The notes under the pieces are model-generated. The model worked only from the letters and a program-made list of their open reading frames with translations. It did no database searches and had not been told where the DNA came from. From Chloroflexota bacterium (GTDB taxonomy: Bacteria > Chloroflexota > UBA11872 > VXOZ01): a stretch of DNA of 9,430 nt. The position numbers and the translations under genes are program-made. The DNA is taken from contig VXOZ01000328.1 of the NCBI GenBank assembly GCA_009839775.1, positions 1 to 9,430 on the forward strand, read 5' to 3'. Below, piece by piece: positions 6,359 through 9,430 of this stretch (its first letter is position 1; each line of letters begins with the position of its first letter).

Positions 6359-6367
6359 ATTGTACCA
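6359..6367 (-). promoter_or_regulatory. Candidate extended -10 element on - strand, upstream of RND gene
   Basis: TGGTACAAT on - matches the extended -10 pattern TGnTAnAAT, but there is no recognisable -35 at 16-18 bases. If used, the RND mRNA would have a leader of about 340 bases. Confidence 0.25.
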
Positions 6368-6731
6368 CGCTTCCGGGCTGCGGAGGCCAGCGCCGGTCTG
6401 CGCTTATCTCTCATTGCCTGCCGCGTCCCAACTCCATGCCGTCACCACCCTACTCTGCGGTCGAGCCGTGAGAAGCCATCCTTACTGAAGACCGGCATAG
6501 AGCACACCGGTGTCAATCACATCCTTTTCGCGGGCAGTGGCCACTTGAGCAGATCATAACGCCAACTCCGTATGGTGCTAGCCAGCGGTGCCCCGTCTCG
6601 GCCTAGGCTGCGCGCGAATTCTCTCGAAAAGGACGCTTCAACGGATGCGTAATTCTGCGTGCCTGACAGAGCATTTACACTACCCAGAAGCTGCTCTCCA
6701 AAGGCCGACAGTCACGCTCACAGCGCCAGAA

Positions 6732-6760
6732 TTGCCTCAAGTTTTACAGCATGTTACCAT
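6732..6760 (+). promoter_or_regulatory. Candidate promoter of the six-helix membrane protein
   Basis: TTGCCT (6732-6737), an exact 17-base spacer, then TACCAT (6755-6760) preceded by TGT give an extended -10. Each hexamer matches consensus at 4 of 6. The start point would be near 6767, about 28 bases before ATG 6795. Confidence 0.4.
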
Positions 6761-6794
6761 TCATGACAACTTTCACAAAAGGAGTGATAAACTC

Positions 6795-7553
6795 ATGAGT
6801 GCAGTGAATGCAACCATCCCATCCGGAACGAGAGCCGGCGGCCTGGCCGTGATGGCGGGCATGGTCTTAACTCTCGTCGCGTCCCTCTTCTTTCCCGGGG
6901 GTCCAATCATAGATCCCGTAGACCAGACCGACTTTCCGGCCGCGGCCGCCGCTTTGGGCGCCAATCCTACATTGGCGCACGCGATGACGTTGCTGGTGAT
7001 CGTAGGCATGTTGCTTTACAGCTATGGTTTCGTTGAACTCTGGCGACTGCGCGGGCGGGGAGCAGGCTTTGGCGTCTCAGTCCTGCGCTTCGGCATTGTG
7101 GCGAGCCTTTTCAGTTGGAGCGTATTCATCGTTGGTTTCGGCGCAAGGCACAGCGCGATCTACCTCATGCAACAAGGCCTCCACGCTGGCGAAGGCACGG
7201 CACTGCAAGCGGAGTTCGCGGGCCTCGCCGTATCCAGCCACATCACCATGATGGGATTGCTGCTGGCGTTTATGGTCGTGAATCCAATTGCGTCCATCCT
7301 GGTAGGGCTTGGCCTCGCGGCGAGGTTCAGCAATCTGAATATCTATATGCTGGCCGCCTACGGGCTAATCGCCATCGGACTCGGTGGGTTCATCAACATG
7401 GTACTGGCGCTGTTTCTCGATAACCCGGACATCGTACTGCATCTCGCGATCAGCCAACTCTTTCTGCTTGCTGGATCGCTCTGCCTCTTTGTCGTAGGCG
7501 CGGGCATGTGCCTAGGCCGCAGCGAACTCGTAGGAGAGGATGCCGCGAGCTAA
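6795..7553 (+). CDS. Six-helix integral membrane protein of unknown function
   Basis: 252 residues from ATG 6795. The ATG is preceded by AAAAGGAGTG about 10 bases upstream, which is why it is chosen over the same-frame opening further left. Hydrophobic segments lie at about 15-34, 62-83, 95-116, 145-174, 184-208 and 215-240. A loop between helices 1 and 2 (P-G-G-P-I-I-D-P-V-D-Q-T-D-F-P-A, about 34-49) probably faces outside, and an Arg-rich turn W-R-L-R-G-R-G (about 83-89) faces the cytoplasm. A second exposed loop at about 118-142 includes R-H-S-A-I-Y-L-M-Q-Q-G and E-G-T-A. The C-terminus is short and acidic. No catalytic or transport signature is visible. It resembles small uncharacterised membrane proteins of the DUF4386-like kind in general shape only, and I do not assign a family. 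It appears to be transcribed alone, convergent with the DUF1801 cluster. Confidence 0.82.
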   Translation: MSAVNATIPSGTRAGGLAVMAGMVLTLVASLFFPGGPIIDPVDQTDFPAAAAALGANPTLAHAMTLLVIVGMLLYSYGFVELWRLRGRGAGFGVSVLRFGIVASLFSWSVFIVGFGARHSAIYLMQQGLHAGEGTALQAEFAGLAVSSHITMMGLLLAFMVVNPIASILVGLGLAARFSNLNIYMLAAYGLIAIGLGGFINMVLALFLDNPDIVLHLAISQLFLLAGSLCLFVVGAGMCLGRSELVGEDAAS

Positions 7554-7664
7554 AGCCGGTTGTCTCTCTAATTCTTCCGTCTGCGCCAGGTAATGGGAAC
7601 CGCCCCCGAGATTGCATGGCTCAAGGCGCTTGGGTTTCGGCGCCCGGCACAGATTGGTCCAGGG

Positions 7665-7691
7665 TGGCGTAGGGCTGGGGGCTACGGGCCA
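7665..7691. terminator. Hairpin between convergent genes, possible bidirectional terminator
   Basis: TGGCGTAG pairs with CTACG-GG-CCA (an 8-bp stem with a 2-base bulge and a G-rich 9-base loop). It lies in the 148-base gap between two converging genes. No T-run flanks it, so this is a weak call. Confidence 0.2.
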
Positions 7692-7701
7692 CGCGCAGCC
7701 G

Positions 7702-8100
7702 TTAGCCAGCGCCGGTTTCACTATCCGCCTCCAACTCGGCAAGGCGCGCTTGTAGGACTTGCTCGCTCAGCGCCACCGGCAGGTCGCTGCCGGTTTTGAT
7801 GTGGAGCGTGGTGCCGGACGTCCGGATGCCGGCGGCGTTGAGTTCATCCTTCATGGCGGTTGGTATGGCTTTGCTCATGGTGTGCAGGCCGCAATGCTTC
7901 TTGGCGGCCGACATGGCGATAAAGTCCTGCTTTAGTCGGAAGATGGGGATCTTGTAACTGACGCGCTCCGCGCAGTCAGGCGCTACGGCTTTGATAAGGG
8001 CCCGCAACTGCTCCAAGATGGCGCGAAAGGCGGGCGCTTGCGCTGCCAGGTACTCGTCGACTTCCTGCGGCGCGTCGCGGTCCGGCTTGGGCTTACTCAT
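7702..8100 (-). CDS. DUF1801 (YdhG-like) domain protein
   Basis: 132 residues, cytoplasmic, matching the small DUF1801/YdhG-type fold along its length. Signature parts are V-D-E-Y-L-A-A-Q (about 14-21), a helix R-A-I-L-E-Q-L-R-A-L-I-K (about 26-37), and E-R-V-S-Y-K-I-P-I-F-R (about 45-55), the usual E-x-x-x-Y-x-x-P-x-F. A later segment, H-C-G-L-H-T-M-S-K-A-I-P, is followed by G-T-T-L-H-I-K-T-G-S-D-L-P (about 96-108). One member has been described as an iron-chaperone-like protein, but the function of most is unknown. GAAGG precedes ATG 8100-8098 at about 9 bases. It is the last gene of the - strand cluster, 48 bases after the VOC gene, and is probably co-transcribed with it. Confidence 0.87.
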   Translation of the reverse strand: MSKPKPDRDAPQEVDEYLAAQAPAFRAILEQLRALIKAVAPDCAERVSYKIPIFRLKQDFIAMSAAKKHCGLHTMSKAIPTAMKDELNAAGIRTSGTTLHIKTGSDLPVALSEQVLQARLAELEADSETGAG

Positions 8101-8118
8101 CGCGGATTGCCTTCTGCA

Positions 8119-8168
8119 GTCTATTCATCGTGAAAAGGCTTCTAAAGTCTACTCACCACGAAACGCCT
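8119..8168. repeat. Degenerate 22-base tandem-like direct repeat at the VOC gene end
   Basis: 8119-8140 and 8147-8168 match at 16 of 22 bases, separated by 6 bases. The second copy contains the last codons and stop of the VOC gene (A-F-R-G-E-stop). The first lies between the VOC and DUF1801 genes. It may be a decayed duplication of a gene end. Confidence 0.35.
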
Positions 8169-8625
8169 GCTCCAAGGTGGCGACATCCAGTTTGTTCATC
8201 TGCAGAAACGCCGCGGTGACACGTTCCACCGCCGCTTCATCATCGCTCGCCAGCATTTCGCCCAGCCTGACTGGCACGATCTGCCACGAGACGCCGAAGC
8301 GGTCGGTGAGCCAGCCGCATTGACCCTCCTCACCGCCCGCGGCGGTCAAGCGTTCCCAAAGTCTATCCACTTCCTCTTGGTCGGCACACGTAACCGCGAG
8401 CGACATCGCCGGGCTATGGGTGTACTGGGGGCCGCCGTTGATAATGCAGAACTCCTGCCCCGCCAATTCGAACTCGGCGACCATAATGTCACCCGTCTCG
8501 CCCCTGCCGGCTTCGCTATAGCGCATGATGTTGGTGACGCGGGAGTCCGCGAAGCACGACGTGTAGAGGTCAAGCGCTTCCTCGACGCGTCCATCGAACC
8601 ACAGATTGGTGACGATCTTCTGCAT
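8149..8625 (-). CDS. PhnB-like VOC (glyoxalase-fold) protein
   Basis: 158 residues matching the PhnB-like / 3-dmu-9_3-mt branch of the VOC superfamily end to end. The N-terminus V-T-N-L-W-F-D-G-R-V-E-E-A-L-D-L-Y (about 5-21) is followed by R-Y-S-E-A-G-R-G-E-T-G (about 35-45) and V-A-E-F-E-L-A-G-Q-E-F (about 49-59). Next come N-G-G-P-Q-Y (about 63-68) and D-Q-E-E-V-D-R-L-W-E-R-L (about 82-93). The diagnostic C-terminal blocks are Q-C-G-W-L-T-D-R-F-G-V-S-W-Q-I-V-P (about 102-118) and L-Q-M-N-K-L-D. The methyltransferase label attached to this family is historical, and the reaction of this branch is unknown. GGAGG lies 7 bases before ATG 8625-8623. The upstream NTF2-like frame stays open through most of this gene, but the protein sequence here is plainly the conserved one. 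Confidence 0.92.
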   Translation of the reverse strand: MQKIVTNLWFDGRVEEALDLYTSCFADSRVTNIMRYSEAGRGETGDIMVAEFELAGQEFCIINGGPQYTHSPAMSLAVTCADQEEVDRLWERLTAAGGEEGQCGWLTDRFGVSWQIVPVRLGEMLASDDEAAVERVTAAFLQMNKLDVATLEQAFRGE

Positions 8626-9017
8626 GGATTAACCTCCGTTGGGTGCTCAATTGCATAGGACATCATTGACTCAATCTTTGTGCCGGACGTTGACGCGAAC
8701 CGGTAGACATCACAGAAAGCGACTGCCCCGCCTTGCTCTGTGGTAATGACACCATTGACCACGCCCTTAGGCCCGTGCGTGATGATGGAATGGATGACAA
8801 GCTCGCTGGTGATAGTGTCTTTCATCGCTTCCAGCGCCGCGCGGACGGCCTCCTTGCCGCGCAGGTCGGCCTCGCCGACGATCTGCCAGTGAATGTTGTC
8901 AGTAAAGTGGTCAAGAGTGGCCGCGACATCACCCTCAGCGAAGGCGACGTTGAGGTCTCTGAGTACCAGCTTCTTAGGGGAATTGTCGCAATCTGCATGG
9001 ATAGTGAAATCGGTCAT
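8346..9017 (-). CDS. NTF2/SnoaL-like protein, probably with a frame error at its natural end
   Basis: Residues 1 to about 124 form a SnoaL-like/NTF2-fold domain: N-V-A-F-A-E-G-D-V-A-A-T-L-D-H-F-T-D-N-I-H-W-Q-I-V-G-type N-terminus (about 23-48), then D-L-R-G-K-E-A-V (about 51-58), V-V-N-G-V, F-C-D-V-Y-R-F and I-E-S-M-M-S-Y-A-I-E. Relatives normally stop about there. Here the frame runs on for about 99 Arg/Ser/Thr/Pro-rich residues that only shadow the VOC gene in another frame, ending at 8346. The conserved part is therefore about 8640-9017. A one-base shift after I-E-H would reach a TAA (8631-8633) between the VOC ribosome site and its ATG, a usual operon arrangement. NTF2-fold proteins serve as small isomerases, ligand pockets or fused sensor domains, and the role here is unknown. 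AAGGA precedes ATG 9017-9015. The family is confident; the C-terminal boundary is not. Confidence 0.75.
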   Translation of the reverse strand: MTDFTIHADCDNSPKKLVLRDLNVAFAEGDVAATLDHFTDNIHWQIVGEADLRGKEAVRAALEAMKDTITSELVIHSIITHGPKGVVNGVITTEQGGAVAFCDVYRFASTSGTKIESMMSYAIEHPTEVNPCRRSSPICGSMDASRKRLTSTRRASRTPASPTSCAIAKPAGARRVTLWSPSSNWRGRSSALSTAAPSTPIARRCRSRLRVPTKRKWIDFGNA

Positions 9018-9089
9018 GAAAGTCCTTTGGCAGCGCGCCGTAAGTCCACACTTGGGTTAAGGGCATCAAAGCCTGGCGGCCGCCTCTGT

Positions 9090-9430
9090 TTACCGGCCCT
9101 CCAACTCTTTCCGCAGATGCTCCTCCTGTTTCGCCTGCTCCGTGGTCATGGCCTCGGCGAAGTCGGCGGCCTCATACAGCGGCCGGATCTCGATTTCACT
9201 GGGACCCGGCATGGGATTGGGACATCGCTTGACCCACGCCACGGCCTCGTCCATGTCCTTGACTTCCCACAACCAGTACCCCGCCACCAGTTCGCCCACG
9301 GCCGGGAAGGGCCCATCAATGACCGTGCGGTCTTCGCCGTCGAAGGCCACACGCTTGCCTGCCGATGAGGGCTTGAGCCCGTCGCCATCCCGCATAATGC
9401 CGGCGTTCACCAGTTCCTGGTTGAACTTTA
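9090..9430 (-). CDS. YCII-related DGPF-domain protein (N-terminus beyond window)
   Basis: The frame is open from the window edge (K-F-N-Q-E-L-V-N-A-G-I-M...) to TAA 9092-9090. The ATG at 9410 is therefore internal, and the real start lies to the right. Conserved points are N-A-G-I-M near the start, G-L-K-P-S-S, the family-naming R-T-V-I-D-G-P-F, and G-Y-W-L-W-E-V-K-D-M-D-E-A-V-A-W-V-K-R-C-P-N-P. I-E-I-R-P-L-Y-E-A-A-D-F follows, and then a charged tail ending H-L-R-K-E-L-E-G-R. YCII/DGPF proteins are small ferredoxin-like-fold proteins, often encoded beside ECF-type sigma factors; their reaction is not established. It is the most upstream gene seen in the cluster, 72 bases before the NTF2-like gene. 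About 30 N-terminal residues are likely missing. Confidence 0.88.
   Translation of the reverse strand, partial: KFNQELVNAGIMRDGDGLKPSSAGKRVAFDGEDRTVIDGPFPAVGELVAGYWLWEVKDMDEAVAWVKRCPNPMPGPSEIEIRPLYEAADFAEAMTTEQAKQEEHLRKELEGR

Larger units (their letters stand above)
6013..6794. other. Long gene-poor stretch between divergent RND and membrane-protein genes
   Basis: 782 bases with no convincing gene. Open frames on + at 6132-6488 and 6588-6794 (the latter in frame with the downstream gene) lack ribosome sites and read as Pro/Arg/Ser/His-rich, atypical sequence. I found no decayed gene, tRNA or mobile element by eye. Structures present are a stem at 6112-6128 (AATCGA / TCGATT), a 9-bp stem at 6293-6329, and candidate promoters at 6359-6367 (-) and 6732-6760 (+). 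Confidence 0.5.

Noticed and set aside
6132..6488. A 118-codon + frame in the long intergenic stretch
   Set aside because: No ribosome binding site and an unusual Arg/Pro/Ser/Ala-rich composition with no recognisable domain.
6588..6794. Upstream 69-codon extension of the six-helix membrane protein
   Set aside because: The extension contains the candidate promoter and lacks hydrophobic or conserved sequence; ATG 6795 has AAAAGGAGTG ahead of it.
8733..9368. A 211-codon + frame at the right end
   Set aside because: Antisense to the NTF2-like and DGPF genes, both clearly conserved; no domain.
1..9430. CRISPR array, defence island, toxin-antitoxin pair or phage genes
   Set aside because: No regular spaced repeats and no proteins of those families were seen on either strand.

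Overview
The window holds bacterial DNA of moderately high GC. It carries GTG and TTG starts, clear GGAGG-type ribosome binding sites, and two copies of an interspersed palindrome with the core CTGAGC(C/T)TGTCGAAG. The gene mix (HAE3-type RND/MMPL exporter, MATE exporter, YbjQ-family protein, a DGPF/VOC/NTF2/DUF1801 cluster) fits an environmental bacterium. I would guess Chloroflexota or a similar uncultured lineage, but only weakly, because no phylogenetic marker gene is present.

Layout, left to right. (1) 1-164: the C-terminal end of an APH(3')-type aminoglycoside/antibiotic kinase on +. (2) 361-688: a decayed, internally deleted IS5-type insertion sequence on -. Both candidate terminal inverted repeats survive, with an N-terminal and a C-terminal piece of transposase between them. 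(3) 726-2105: a complete MATE multidrug/Na+ antiporter on +, starting only 38 bases after the IS end. (4) 2106-2371: a non-coding stretch with two inverted copies of a REP-like repeat. (5) 2372-2925: a two-gene operon on - (a small two-helix membrane protein, then a YbjQ/UPF0145 protein), coupled by a 4-base TTGA overlap and preceded by a good extended -10 promoter. (6) 3142-3438: an unrecognised 98-residue soluble protein on + with a strong ribosome binding site. (7) 3544-6012: a large two-MMPL-domain RND exporter on -. (8) 6013-6794: nearly 800 bases without a convincing gene, containing one hairpin and two candidate promoters. (9) 6795-7553: a six-helix membrane protein of unknown function on +. 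(10) 7702-9430: a same-strand (-) cluster, in transcription order YCII/DGPF-domain protein (cut by the window edge), NTF2/SnoaL-like protein, PhnB-like VOC protein and DUF1801 protein.

Functionally, three transport or resistance genes (APH end, MATE, RND) sit near one another but are not one operon. The APH and MATE genes point the same way but are separated by the IS remnant, and the RND gene is a single-gene unit on the other strand. The right-hand cluster is the most coherent unit. Its DGPF, VOC and NTF2-like content is of the sort often encoded next to ECF-type sigma factors, so a sigma factor may lie just past the right edge.

I do not see a clearly new defence, mobile or RNA system. The points most worth checking are the reading-frame conflict between the NTF2-like and VOC genes, the IS-derived miniature element upstream of the MATE gene, the coupled membrane-protein/YbjQ pair, the orphan 98-residue gene, and the long non-coding stretch upstream of the RND exporter.
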